Of a stretch of DNA of 64,000 nt, positions 51,470-63,774 are shown one piece after another. A program made the position numbers and the translations under genes. The DNA comes from Lenzites betulinus (taxonomy: Eukaryota > Basidiomycota > Agaricomycetes > Polyporales > Polyporaceae), in NCBI GenBank assembly GCA_022264855.1, contig JABYQU010000010.1, forward strand, positions 682,001 through 746,000, written 5' to 3'. Positions within the stretch are counted from its first letter, which is position 1; the number at the start of each line of letters is the position of its first letter. Below the pieces are notes generated by a model. That model saw nothing but the letters and a program-made list of their open reading frames with translations, was not told the origin of the DNA and made no database searches.

Positions 51470-51834
51470 CGTGCAGGTGAGGGCGTTAGCCAGGAGCTGT
51501 CTCTGCGCGCTGGGGAAAACGTACCTGAAGCGCGTGACTATCACGCGTATCGTATGCGTGACTGACGCGACGCGTAACTCAGCCGTAGTCACGCCTCCTC
51601 GCTCTCAGCCACCGACACCCTGCCGCAGCTGCTAGTACTTTGATCACCGTGGAAGTGTATCTCATAGCGTGATAAAGCGCAAAACATAAGTGAGTCACAG
51701 CTACGTAGATAACCGTACCGATCTGCAGTTAACTCGACTCAACAGACGAGATACAACCGCTCAGAGCAACACAACATATCCGGTATTATACGCGAAACCG
51801 GGCGAACGGATTATATTGAGTATACCCAGAGGAG

Positions 51835-54800
51835 ATGGACCCGTCTGGCTCAAGACCAAAACCAACACGGCCGACAATCAAACCGCCACCAAACATACCC
51901 TTACGACTGGACGAGGATGGCTGGTACTCAGCCGCGACCCCGCCATTATTGAGCGCGTCGTCAACCAGGCCGCCTTCGAGCGCTGCCAGTCTCCGGCCTT
52001 CTTCTAGTGCTCCTCTGAGACCGCATTCTGCTGCATCGACGCGCCCACCATCTAGTGCAGGCATTCGGTCTTCCCAAAGCGCGCCCATGAGACCCCCTTC
52101 TAGTGCTTCTAGTGTACGACCGCCATCTAGTGCCTCTATCAGGCCTCCCTCTAGTGCATCTGCACGACCTACATCTAGTGCTTCCGCAAGGAGACCAATA
52201 TCGCGCTTCTCCCACCGTGCTCCAAGGCAGCAATCTCGTATCATTCCATTGTGCGAAACTCTGGTCACGCAACTCACCGCCATAACTCCTGCGGTCGATC
52301 CCGAGGACTTTCATGCCGCAGTAGAGTACGTCGCAAAGAACCTGGACTCGACCGTTCGCCCATCCGGTAGCACCGACTTTGCCACCATCGACAAGGCACT
52401 AAAAGGGTACACTCATTGTTGATATTGTCCGAAGCTCTGGGCTGAACGTACCTAGTCATGCTCAGAAGGCGCGGATTAATGCGTTTGATGTGCTAGCCGA
52501 TGCACTCGATCAGACATACAGCAAGCTCAGAAAACATGTAAAAACCCATGATGACCTCGATGCGAGCATACAGGTGTGTTCTGATATCAACGGTCAGTCT
52601 GTCAGGAATTGAGTCAAAGTTAACTTGATAGCTGTCCCGTCTCCCTGATCACCTCAAATTCATGGTAAGCCCACTATTGCAAATCTTGAAGATACAAGAC
52701 AGCCTGTTTACCGTATAAACAGATCCTTCTCTCGCGGCCACCAGACAGCACAACATTGGAGAACGCGGAGGACATCGTCCAGAAGATCAATAACCCCGAG
52801 TATGGCAAGCCCGTATTGACCTGGAAAGATATCCTCGCCGAGGAACCCTTCGAAGGCCAGCACTGGGAAGGCGTCTACGGCCTACCAAGGGGCAGCACCG
52901 TCGAAGGCTGGGAAACGCGCAGCGACGGCAGCACGCCGTCGCTCTCCCCATGGGAGAGCGAATCCGACGCGGATGAGGCCCATTCGTCTTCTGAGTTGTC
53001 CGCTATCCCAGAGACACCTCCACCGGCGTCGACAACAATAGGGCAAACCGATGGTTCACAGAGAATTGACCCACTCAACGCGTACCGACATAGGCAGGAC
53101 GTTGAGGAACTGCAGGCGAGACAGTATTGGAGGCCAGACTGGCATGCAGACACCGACGTTGCGTGGTCTTTCGATCTCGGAGACGCATCTTCCCTTGGTA
53201 CGTGCACCCGACACCACTTTTATGAGCGCTGGCACTCAAAGACTGGACCTTAGCACCATCATTTCACAGAGCTTTGAGCTCGCGTGTTACACTGAGTATT
53301 GATGGGCCTAGCAAAGAGGTTTGGGCACAGTTCTGAAGCATATAAGCTATTCTTAACCCCTTCGTAGAACTACCGACATGAAGAAGATGTTGTGCGCGAA
53401 GTCCTTACCGGACTTCAAGGGCGTCGCAACATGATGTTCACATGGATGCACAGTGGTCCAAATACATTCTCCTTCGCTGTATGCATAGCCCTGTTCTTCG
53501 GGCCAGAACTCCTTGCTGATTCCTATGTTAGCTCGCCCCAACAGCACCCCGCCTCCTACATCTCACAGCAGGAGCACAGGCCTCCATCATCACCACCTTT
53601 GCGACACTCGCAACAACCCTCGCGCACCTGCGTAAATTCACCGCCGCAATCTTCGCCAAAGCCTCTATAAACAGTACCCCTGCTTCCACACACGCCCGGT
53701 CATATCGACGAAACACACGCACGCTGGAGGCCTTCGCCGATGCTCTCGACGTCGAGCTTCGTGGCTTCGACACCTGGTGCGCCGCGCGCGAAGAGTCCAT
53801 CTGCCGCGCCCGCGGCAGTGTCCTCTCCGGACCCCGGCTCGTTGTCTCTCTCCTGAGCCTCGAGAAAGACACCCAGGACGCTTTCGGCGACACATTCGCC
53901 GTCCTACTCGCCGTCGTGCGCGGCGTAGTACAGAAAGCGCAACGCGCGTCAGACCCGGTGATTGAGGTGTGGACACTCCCGGACCTGCCACTCCGCACCG
54001 CGCCGGCAACGGTGACCGCGCTCCTGCTCGACGCGCTTCTTGCGGTCGTGCAGGAGCGAGTATCTATGGGCGACGTAGTCACTGCGCGCGCGTTGGAGCG
54101 GGTATTTGGCGCGAGCGCGGAGCCAGTGTGGGCGATGATGCACCGCTGGATGCGCGACGGGATGCCTGTGCGCGACGGGCCAGCTGCGATCGTCCCCACG
54201 CAACAGGCACTCCCGGAGGAGTTCTTCGTGGTGGACAACGAGGCGGTGATGCTCGATCCCGACTTCTGGGCAGACGGCTTTACTCTTCGAGGGGGCTATT
54301 CGGACGAAGAGGGTGAGGGCGTCGGTGCGTTGCCGACGGGTGTACCGGTGTTCCTGGTGCATGTCGCGGAGTTGGTGCTCTCCACTGGAAAGGTGACCGG
54401 GCTGATGCGTGCATTGGGCATGTCTCCGTTGTTCGACGGTGATGCCACAGAGAAGGGTGGGTTTGGTTCAGGGAAACCGTGGATGTCGGATTGGCGTTCC
54501 TTCAGCGCGTTGCTGGATCAACCTATTCGCGACCAACAAGGAGACGGCGACAAATCTCGCGACAGCCTATCTCCAGAGGCAGCGATATCATCATCGGAAA
54601 ACCTCTCGCATGTTGTGTACGACGAGCTACTACCTTACTCGGAACAGGCTCATGAGGCACTCACGAAGGTGCTCGTCGAGGACTGCGACCTCTGGCTGCA
54701 CCTCAACGCCATCGAGGACCTGTACCTCATGCGCCGCGGCGACGCGATGTCGCACTTCGTCGACATACTCTTCAACCGCGTAAGCCTCCCTCGCACCTGC

Positions 54801-56112
54801 CCCCTCCCCTACCCCACTAACCTCCTAACGCACAGATGGACGCACGCCAAGCCTGGAACGACTTCCACTTCATGAACAGCGCCTTCCAAGACGTCGTCGC
54901 GCTGCACTCCCCCGCGAGCCGCGCTGCGCGCTGGATCGACCCAGCCCTCGTGCGCTTCTCCTTCCGTGCGCCCGCGCCCGCACAGGAGCGGAGCGTGACG
55001 CAGAGCGTGCGCGCGCTCGACGGGCTGCTCATCGAGTACGCGGTGCCGTTTCCGTTAACGTACGTGTTCGGGCCGCGCACGACGCGCGTGTACTCGTCCG
55101 TGTTCGCGCTCGTGCTGCAGGTGCGCCGCGCGAAGAGCGTGCTGGAGCGCATTCTGGTGCGGGGCGGGATGGCGGGCGAGAAGGGGCGGGGGATGGATGC
55201 CGAGATGAAGCTGTTCTATGCGGTGAGGGGGAGGCTGTCGTGGTTCGTGAAGTGAGTCGCGGATGCTATGTGAGCGGGATGCGGGAGGTGCTGACATCAA
55301 TTACAGCACACTCTTGAATTTCATTACCACCAATGTGAGCACGTATGCTACCGGTGCCAAACAAGCTCTGACATCTTCGATAGGTGATCCACACGCAAAT
55401 CCTCAAGTTCCACGAAGTGTTCCGCCGCGCGAAGTCGCTGGATGAGATGATTCGGCTGCAGAACGAACAGTGCGTTCATTACCTGCGTCATTCAAATGCA
55501 TATAAATTCTCACATCAAAGCAGTCTGGACAAACTGGAAGGTCGTTGTCTGCTCCAAAGAAACGTACGTCCCCCTCTCCGCGACATCTTTATCTCTCCTG
55601 AGCTAAAGCCACCGCCATAGACCGCCGCGCTGCACCGCGCGATCATATCCATCCTCGACATGTCCCTCCACTACGCCGAATGCTTCGTGTCCTTCGCAGG
55701 CGACACAACGCACGACATCTCCCGCGCCTCCCTCCGCGCACTCTCCCGCCGCACCCGGCATCGTAGTCGACGCATACGCACCCAGCGGCGGGACGTCATC
55801 GGCTTCGCGCAGGCACCTTCCTTCCTCCAACCCGACCCCGCAGACGAAGACACTTCGGACGACGACGACGGCGGCGGAGAGGCGAGCGAGGGGCCCTCCG
55901 CGTACGAACCGTCGTTCTCGTTCGCATCCGGGTCGGTGACGGTGTCGTTTGCGGAGGAGGGCCCCGCGGCGCGCCTGGAGAAGATGTCGACGGAGCTGGA
56001 CGCGCTGGTGCGTTTCGTGCGCCGCGGCGTGGAGAGCCTGGCTGCGGGCACGGGGGAGGCGGCGCCTGCTTTTGGGATGTTCGCGTTTGCGCTGGAGGAT
56101 TGGGACCGATGA
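51835..56112 (+). CDS. Gamma-tubulin complex component (Spc97/Spc98 family, GCP5-like)
   Basis: These proteins build the ring that nucleates microtubules at spindle pole bodies. The first 130 residues are a disordered repeat of RPPSSAS units. Ordered sequence begins ITPAVDPEDFHAAVEYVAKN. The N-terminal GRIP1 region includes GKPVLTWKDILAEEPFEGQH, GVYGLPRG, NYRHEEDVVREVLTGLQGRR and ARSYRRNTRTLEAFADALDV. The linker and C-terminal GRIP2 region follow: EEFFVVDNEAVMLDPDFWAD, VLVEDCDLWLHLNAIEDLYL, MRRGDAMSHFVDILFNR, YAVPFPLTYVFGPRTTRVYS, VFALVLQVRRAKSVLERILV and VIHTQILKFHEVFRRAKSLD. A long acidic insert (EDTSDDDDGGGEASEG) precedes the final helices, ending FAFALEDWDR at 56112. Size and inserts favour GCP5 (or GCP6) over GCP2/GCP3, but this is not settled. 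Confidence 0.87.
52003..52195 (+). repeat. 24-bp minisatellite inside the GCP gene
   Basis: The octamer TCTAGTGC recurs at 52003, 52051, 52099, 52126, 52150 and 52174. Spacings are 24 or 48 bases apart from one irregular interval. It encodes the eight-residue RPPSSAS-type unit. Confidence 0.75.
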
Positions 56113-56499
56113 GTGTGTATTCAGGCGCTGATACATATGTATGAGTACATGGCAGAGGTAGCAGCGGGTTCTCGACACGGGTAGGGCACTAGTAGGTGGC
56201 ACTGTGACGAGGTGCGTACGATACAGGTAGGAAGACATTAAGTGAAGCAAAAGCAGTACAAACACGAAGACCCGTATGCTACATCTGAAAGACAGCGGTG
56301 GCTAACACAGCATGCGTGAACAGGTCGAAGAGCGATATACGCGAGCGGGGAGAAAGACGATCGGGATAAGTAACAAATGGGGGTGCATATTCTGTGAGCA
56401 TAATAAAGGCAGGGAAACGGGCGCGGAGCCGTTAGTAGTGGGGGTATGAGGAGGGAACCCCTATGGGGGACCCGTACGTGTTGGAGTCCTCTGTAACGT

Positions 56500-57869
56500 T
56501 CACAAAACGCTTTCACCGCCTCTCTTGTCGACTCTGCGGTTGATGCCCCCCAGAAGAATCTTGATGATAGTGTCTGCATTCAGACGGCCACCGAGGTATG
56601 GCGTCGTGTCCACAATGTCTCGGACGTGGTACTCTCCCTGCAATTCGTCGTCGAGCGACCGCAAGTATTCCGTCGCCGATCTGTGGTTTCCGATCTGAAC
56701 GAACTGGATCCCGACTTGACTAAGTGGGTATCGGCCCTCGTCTAATCGCCGCGCAGCGGCCGCGATCACGGACGCTGGGTCATCGGCTGAGGGCGTCGTG
56801 GATTAGCATGCGCGATTTCACGCACAGATTTTGAGAGCTGCTTACTAGGAACACCATCTGTGATGATGATGTAGTTCACGGGCTTCAATGCTTTGACTGC
56901 GGCGACGCCACCCGCCTTTTTCGCTGCGTCCAGTTCGTTGAGGTAGAACAGCAAAAGATCTTCCAGCCGTTCACCAATGGGTGTGGCGCCGCGTGGTACA
57001 ACGCTGTCGAAAAGCCGCCGTATTTGAAGAGAGCTCTATATAATCACGTATTGTTAAAAAAAATTGAGTCGATAGAGCGGAGAAAGAGGTACACACCGTC
57101 ATGTTGGTGCCAGTCTTCCTGTTGTTGAGGAAGCAGACGTCGATTCCGTCCGTGTCGTATTTCGCCGCTACGTCCGCCAGCGCCGCAAGAGCATCCCTAG
57201 CCTGAACGAAAAATATGAGATGGTGCCTACGTGCGTCTGGAACATGATACCGACCTCTGTCCATAGGCCCCCTTTCGACATGGAGCCCGAGTCGTCGACG
57301 ATGATGATCGTATTATATTTGCGCAACGTCTCCAACGCGTCTTCAATCGTATTCTGCCGCATCGGCCTGCGCAAATACTCCGCGCGCTCATCCAAGTTCG
57401 TAGCCCCGGCCGCAGAAGCGGCAGACGAAGAGGCGCCCGCGTCCGAGGACGCCGACGGCACTCCGACGCTGCTCAGGGGCCGCTGCAAGAACGGGTTGTT
57501 CCTCCGCGGAGTGTCCTGCGAGCGCGAGCGCGCAATCTGCGCCTGCTGCCCCGGGACGGCGAGGAAGGACTGGTCTGCGACCGCCTCCGTATAGGACGGC
57601 GGGGGCGCCGCGAGCTGCGAAACGGGCCGGTCGCGCGATGCGGAGCCCACGAGGGCGGACCTGCTCCGTCGATGTGTGTTCGTGCTCGACGACGAAGGGA
57701 TACTGAGCGAGCTCTGTCCGCTCCGATGTGTGCTGGAGACTGCGGTGGTGGCGCGCCGATTTATCGCGGCGCCTTCGGCCTTCTTCGCGTCGCCGTGCAG
57801 CGCGGCGGGGTAGGAGATGTTGTCGGGATTGTACGAGGCACTGGGTGCCTTGGAAGATGAGCTGCCCAT
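56500..57869 (-). CDS. VWA-domain protein with N-myristoylation signal
   Basis: The N-terminus MGSSSSKAPSASYN has the glycine-2 and serine pattern of an N-myristoylation site, so membrane attachment is likely. A disordered region with PPPSYTEAV (a PPxY-like WW-binding motif) and RRNNPFLQRP follows. The von Willebrand A domain begins ALETLRKYNTIIIVDDSGSM with a complete DxSxS MIDAS motif. It continues ALAALADVAAKYDTDGIDVC, SSLQIRRLFDSVVPRGATPI, GERLEDLLLFYLNELDAAKK, ALKPVNYIIITDGVPTDDPA, GIQFVQIGNHRSATEYLRSL and DIVDTTPYLGGRLNADTIIK. The protein ends RRVDKRGGESVL. Similar soluble VWA proteins are widespread in Agaricomycetes, and their partners are unknown. It is convergent with the gamma-tubulin complex gene. 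Confidence 0.85.
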
Positions 57870-58302
57870 GTCAGGAAAGAAAGAGGATGGTGCGATCGCG
57901 GGGCGGAAGACGGGAGGAGGATCAGGTCCGAGATATAGTACAAGTGTAAGCTGTGGCAGTACAGTGGCGCCCTACTGGAAGCCTCGGGTCATGCGTGCGG
58001 TCCGGGCGCATGCTTTAAGTTGCACAGGTTCTTCACCAGCGCGAGTCACGACATGGCTCGACGAGGCTGGAGGCGATCGTTCTGCATTCTCCATGGAAGG
58101 AGTTGCGGCCATGATGGGGAAATGCGCATCGCATCCCAACACGCGTACGGCACATCCATGGGGTGGGCGATGCACAAGCCTGAGAAGCTCTCCCTATACA
58201 CAGGTGCGTTAACGTATTCGGTCTCGCAGTGCTATTGCCATAAGCGACGCCACACGTATACTACAGCGCGTTACAACGGCGGCCAACCTGTCAACTGGAT
58301 CC
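57870..58302. other. Intergenic stretch
   Basis: Promoter side of the VWA gene and 3' flank of the PCI gene. No gene was recognised. Confidence 0.45.
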
Positions 58303-60051
58303 CTACTGGAGCAGTGCATACGGTGTCGGGCGGTCCACCAATCTTGGGAATGCATTCGTGTTTGCCAGGACAACCATCTGCTTCTCGTGTGAGATGTATC
58401 CACGTACGAAGCCTTTGAAGACCATGTTAGCCAACAGACACTCGGCCTCCTCAGAGGTGGTCTCTGGATCCGCTGTTTGGACCGCTGCGTGGAACATTGA
58501 CATCGGTATCCGCGTGCTTTTATCGGCTGCGATCCAGCTGCAAGAGTACGTGGAAAGGGGCGATGGTGATTAGCGAAAGTTATCTGCGGGTACAATCTCA
58601 GCGGGATGGACGTACACTCGGCGGAAAAGTCCCCGTACACAAAGTTCACGAGCCTTCTCCATCGTGAGGTACAGGTTGAGGTCTACTAGCCTTCGTTCGA
58701 ACCTGTCTAGCGACGCGTCGTACGATCGAATATCCCCTGCACGAATTGCGGTAATGAAAGGCGTGTAGAGATCATCCAAGACTGGGAATCTCCGCAGCAG
58801 TTCCCGTGAAGGGAGATGTCCTCGGAATAAACGTAGAGGGATCAAGTATACCAAAATACGTCTATAGGTCGATCAGCCACAAACCCATGGCACAGGAAGA
58901 TAAAGCCTACTCTTGATTGCTATGTGCCCCAGTATAGCAGTTATAGAACGCAAGTGTCAGCTCTCGCTCCGCCTGCAGGCAGGATTGAATATGGTCCACA
59001 TCGTAGAGAAGAACATGTGCAAACCTTCGCGAAGTCCTCGTTCAAGAAGCCTAGCATTCCAAGATAATACCGATATGTGACCTAACGCGCAAGCATGAGG
59101 CATCTATCACAGCCATAAGGGAAGATCATACCTGATGCGATCGAGGGTACGACGAGAGTGGCGGGATATCCGGATTGGCGTCAATAGCGCGCAATATATT
59201 CTTGGATAGGGATATCCGCCTAACCTGTGCAGGCATTCAGCAAGCTTCGCTGTTGCGCTGCGTGTGAAACCGTATACCCTGAAGTAGCACTTGAGGATCA
59301 GGCCGACCACATAATAAACACCCCATTTTCGAGATTCCGCCAGAGGAGACTGCCTACACAGTGGCGATGAGTGCGGCACGTTGCTAGTAAGTATAGGAAC
59401 TTACCTATCGGTCACACAGCTCGAGAATGCCTTGCTGATGACCCGGGCAGCCTCCTCCATGTTTGCCGTACTGTCCTGCCCCCGGGATGCGGCCTCATGA
59501 TCCGCCTACCGTCGTGAAAGCGTAAGCTTCGCTACAAACGGCGGAATCGAATGACATACGCACATCAGAGGCCAGGTCCCGCAAGTCTCTCATGATGGAG
59601 AAAAGCACTGGCAGCGTCCATCCGCTGTTGGACGAGAAGAAGCGCAGGAACAGTCTACATGGCGAGCACGCAGCGCATGGGATCAGGGGAATGTATGCAT
59701 GAGGCACGGGTACAACTCACTCACGAAACTAGTGTACACTGCTCTTTGAACGCTTCCAAGGCGCGTTTCCGCGCGCAGTTGCTGAGCACCATCACATATT
59801 GCATGGCTATTTCATCCCAAGGACTCTCAAGACTGCCTTCATAATAGGACATGGCTTGCCGCTGTGGATATGTCAGTGTGAACAAGTTTTAATGGGGCGT
59901 ATCCGCGTACAGAAGGGTTCCGGAACTCCTTCACTAGCGTCTTGCCATGCTCGCCGGTGGGCTTCAACAAGTATGCGAGCTCGGGCCCCTTTTCATCGCG
60001 CAGGCATTCCGCAAGTACAATCAAGTAATTGGCGAACTTCGAAGATGACAT
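58303..60051 (-). CDS. PCI-domain protein, CSN12/Thp1/PCID2 family
   Basis: This family serves in the TREX-2 mRNA export complex (Thp1/PCID2) or associates with the COP9 signalosome (Csn12). The start is MSSSKFANYLIVLAECLRDE, then KGPELAYLLKPTGEHGKTLV. Exons are joined over many small introns: LESPWDEIAMQYVMVLSNCA, VPLFLRFFSSNSGWTLPVLF, SIMRDLRDLASDADHEAASR, SRKWGVYYVVGLILKCYFRV, YLGMLGFLNEDFAKAERELT, LAFYNCYTG and ERILVYLIPLRLFRGHLPSR. The winged-helix end is PETTSEEAECLLANMVFKGF, VRGYISHEKQMVVLANTNAF, with the stop at 58303. Helical repeats plus the winged helix form the PCI module. I cannot separate CSN12 from Thp1 by eye. Confidence 0.85.
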
Positions 60052-60558
60052 TTTAGCAATTCGTTGAGTATCCGGACATGCAATTCGGGAGCTTGAACAG
60101 ACTCCAGGTAGTGGTGGATCTCAAGCTAGCGTATATGTTTCGAGACAGACTGTATGCGAGTGGTGGCAGTAAGCGAAAGCAGCTTGATACGGGCGTCTAC
60201 GTCGCAGGCATCTCTTCCTCGATGACGTCCTGGTCATGCTCGGTGTCTCATGTACTTATGGCGACATTTATAAGACGAACACACTTCTAGCAACATCGGT
60301 CATTTTGAGGGATGCATGAGAAATTGCAAACGTCTCTCATAATATGTTCTTGCGGAGCAAAGGGTTGCGAGAGGTTGCACAATTGTCGGCAGTAATTACC
60401 CACTTTTAAGCTGACAGTACCAACGATGGCGTATCCATGAGCGCCGTCCATCCCCATTTACCTATATATTATCTACTATCATCGCATGCATCCCCTATCT
60501 TCCTCATCTCTCATTCCGACCACCAGAACTCAGCACACAAGAACAGACCGACGTCAAG
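60052..60558. other. Divergent promoter region
   Basis: Between the start codons of the PCI gene and the DsbA-like gene. CTATATATTATCTAC at about 60464-60478 may be a TATA element for the rightward gene. No gene was recognised. Confidence 0.4.
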
Positions 60559-61406
60559 ATGGCCCTCCAACCGTCCTTCCAACGTGCCCTGGTCATCGCG
60601 GGCAAGTACGAGGCCCCGCACACTCTTGAGGTCTTCCGTACGTACAAGTACTTTAGAAGAGCTTATCCGTCTACAAGATATGCTCATGTCGTCTGACATC
60701 TGAACGTGTTGTAGTCGACTACGTCTGCCCTTTCTCTGCCAAGATCGCACTTGCGATCGACGGTGTCCTAAAGCCGCTCTTCGCGCCCGGAGGCAAGTAC
60801 GACGGGAAGGTGAAAGTCATCTTCAGGAACCAGGTCCAGCCGTGGCACGCCAGTTCCACCTTCGTGCACGAGGCTGGTCTTGCGGTACGTCCACCCATTC
60901 TTGTTATGGGAAACGAAGAGCATCGGTACTGAACGCGTGAACCTAACCACCACTTTCCTCCGCGCAGGTCGCGCGCATCGCCCCAGACGAGTTCTGGAAG
61001 TTCTCGCTCGCGCTCTTCGCCAAACAGGGCGACTACTTTGACATCCCCACCTCCACCCTTACGCCCATCCAAGTCCGGGAGAAGCTGGCGGCGCTCGTCG
61101 CTGAGACAATCGGAGACGATAAGGCGGCGCCGTTCAAGGACCTGGTTTTGCTCAAGTCCAGCCCGAACGGCGGGGTCTCTGTGACGGACGACCTGAAGTA
61201 CACCAGTAAGTTGTGCCAGCCGGAGTTAAGGAATAAGATTGGTGCCTGATGCATGACGTTGGTGTACAGTCAAGTTCTCCAGGCAGAACGGCATCCACGT
61301 CTCGCCGACTGTCCTCTGGGACGGCCTCATCGCAAACGAGATCTCGAGCTCCTGGGGCGAGAAGGAGTGGACGGAGTTCCTCCAGAACAAGGTCGTCGCC
61401 CAGTGA
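60559..61406 (+). CDS. DsbA-fold thioredoxin-like protein with CPFS active-site position
   Basis: The protein begins MALQPSFQRALVIAGKYEAP and HTLEVF. After an intron comes LDYVCPFSAKIALAIDGVLK, where the usual CXXC is CPFS, a single-cysteine form. Further parts are VKVIFRNQVQPWHASSTFVH, EAGLAVARIAPDEFWKFSLA, FAKQGDYFDIPTSTLTPIQV, KFSRQNGIHVSPTVLWDGLI and SSSWGEKEWTEFLQNKVVAQ. The cis-proline expected in this fold is in HVSPTVLWDG. The order of strands and the helical insert match DsbA/FrnE-like and glutathione-transferase-kappa-like proteins. The substrate is unknown. No signal peptide is present, so it is probably cytosolic. Four exons make about 220 residues. Confidence 0.83.
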
Positions 61407-61598
61407 GCCAAGGGCGCAAATAAGCCAGAGCGGTGTATCAAGATTAGCTGTACCATATGTCGAATCGGAGGAGCCCGTAAAACCTATCCCACGTCCTGAT
61501 AATGAAGGAAAGTACCGACTGGCGAAGTCCGCCGGCGGTTGGAGCGATCATCGCCTCTGGACAGACTCCAGGCAGTCGGACAAGCGACCAAGGCATCA

Positions 61599-63749
61599 TC
61601 ATGGCCGCAGGAGCCTCAGCAACGCCGCCCGGGCGTCCTGTGCCTTCGCTGTCCCGCGGCTGGCCTTCATGACATGGCCCATGATCTTGTTCACTACATT
61701 GACGTTCCCCCGTCGCACGGCGTCTGCCTCCGCGGGGAGTGCGGCGATCGCGTCGCGACACCAGCGTTCGAGCGACGCGCCGTCATCGCTGGCAGTGACC
61801 AGCTGCAAATCCTCCGCAATCTTGGTCGGCAGATCCGTGGTGCGCGTGCTGAGGATGTGTCGCAGGATGGTCTTCCCCGACGTTCCTGGGATGTCGGCGC
61901 ATGGTGTCAGCACTGCCCGTATATCTCCGCTGTGCGCCGGCGGAGGATGTGTGGAACTACCCCATACCTGTCACTTTCAGACTTTGCACAAGGTCGACGA
62001 GGTTGCCCATTTGTTCGACGGAGATGGGGTTCTCCTTGAACGTCTCGTGGCGGAACGCAAGCTGGCCGAGCAGCTCGTGGGTGATCCTACGGCGACCGAT
62101 AAAAGCGTGTATATGCATAATGTGAACGAGAAGCACTGACCAATTCACGACGGCCTTGGGGTCTCGACCACGCGATACCTCGTCGAAGTACGCAACAGCG
62201 CCCCGTCCCAGCTCGCCATCGTAGCCAACTTCTCGTCCTGAGTCGACGTCCATGAGGACCTCAACGTCACGTTCGGACAGGCCCTGTTCCAGCAGACGGG
62301 CGCGTGTGGCGTGTGGCAACTCGGGCATCCTTGCACGGATTGCATCGATGTAATCCTGTGTATCGCGAGATGAGCGCTCAACTGGGAGACATTTTTGCAG
62401 AGATGTCGCGGACGGACCTTGTGGATGAGAAGTGGCGGTATATTGGGATCGGGCATATACCTGTAGTCAGGTGCATCCTCTTTGCTTCTTAGTGCGTATG
62501 TCTCGGCCTTCTCTTCGTCGAACCCGCGTGTCTCCTGTGATACAGACAATCCACTATCTAGGAGTGCAATTTGTCGGAAGGCTTCACAGGCTATGCCAAG
62601 GCTCCGTGTCAGACGCGCAACGTGCATACACCTATGTAGACATGACGCACTAATGGCTACCGTCATGTTCTTGACGCTATTCAGGTTCTTAATCTCACAA
62701 CGGGTGCCAGGAGGCCCGCCTGGGCGGTTCACAGATACGTTGACGTCGCAGCGAAGCGAGCCCTGTAATGCGAGCGGTTCAGTTTACCCACCAATGTAAC
62801 GAGCGTTCATCGTACCTGTTCCATATTGCCGTCGCTAGAGCCCACAGTCCGCAATAGCGCCTGCAGCATCCGCACGTAACTTGCTGCCTCCTCCGGCGAG
62901 CTGCCGCAGGAGACGCCTTCCCTCAATGGACCGGACGGGCGACCGCAGCAAGAATGGAACTTACCGCATGTCAGGCTCCGAGACGATCTCCATAAGACCC
63001 GTCCCGGCACGGTTGAGGTCTATCGCCGTCATGCGGTTGCGGGGGAGGAAGGCGGACTTCCCTGTGTCCTGCAAGATGTAAAAGGTGCCGAGGCGGAGGG
63101 AGAAGATGTCCGGAGACTCACCTGTTCGAGTTGCACCTGCTTGATGCGGACGGCAATGCCATCCTTCTCCAGCTGCAGTTGACCGTTGCGAGCAATGGGT
63201 GCTATACTCAAGTCAGCTTCCTGCTCCTCCCGCAGCTGGACAGAGCGAACCATATTGCTGTGTGATTTGGTACCCCGAAGGAAGGTCCGCATAGAAGTAG
63301 TGTTTCCTATCGAACGCGGACCTGTTTTGAACTTCGGCATTCAGTGCTATCGCAGTTCTTACACCGAGCTCTACGCATTTGGGGTTCAGTCGCTGCAGCA
63401 AACACGCGTTTAGCTTGTCACCGAACGGTTAGGTGTTTAGGTGGACGCGTTACGGGTAAAGTGCCGGGAAACGCCGCGTCAAATGGAGACACATGGGTGT
63501 TGGACACAGTAGTGAGGTCAGACGTCAATGTCTCTGTGTACTTGTTAAGATACGTGGCTCACATATACGACATATATGCTCACCAGAGAACAGCTTCCGT
63601 TTCGACTTGATCTGCGCGTGCACCTCAATTCCTACCACTAGCTCCCAGCCGGGCCACCTGGGATCTTCTTTATAGTTTCTGGTTATGTGTGCATTACGAA
63701 ACTGGATAGTTTTGCGCGTCAGGAAGCGTGCCCTACCATAGGCGAGCAT
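61599..63749 (-). CDS. Glutamyl-tRNA(Gln) amidotransferase subunit B, mitochondrial (GatB/Pet112)
   Basis: GatB is the kinase-like subunit of the enzyme that converts Glu-tRNA(Gln) to Gln-tRNA(Gln) in mitochondria. The start [20 protein letters not shown] is basic, as expected for import. GatB signatures are [160 protein letters not shown] and [14 protein letters not shown]. Ten or so introns are removed. The C-terminal YqeY-like tail is short and ends ALLRLLRP. Partner subunits are not in the window. Confidence 0.94.
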
Positions 63750-63774
63750 ATGTGAGGAGTGGTACAAGTCGAAT

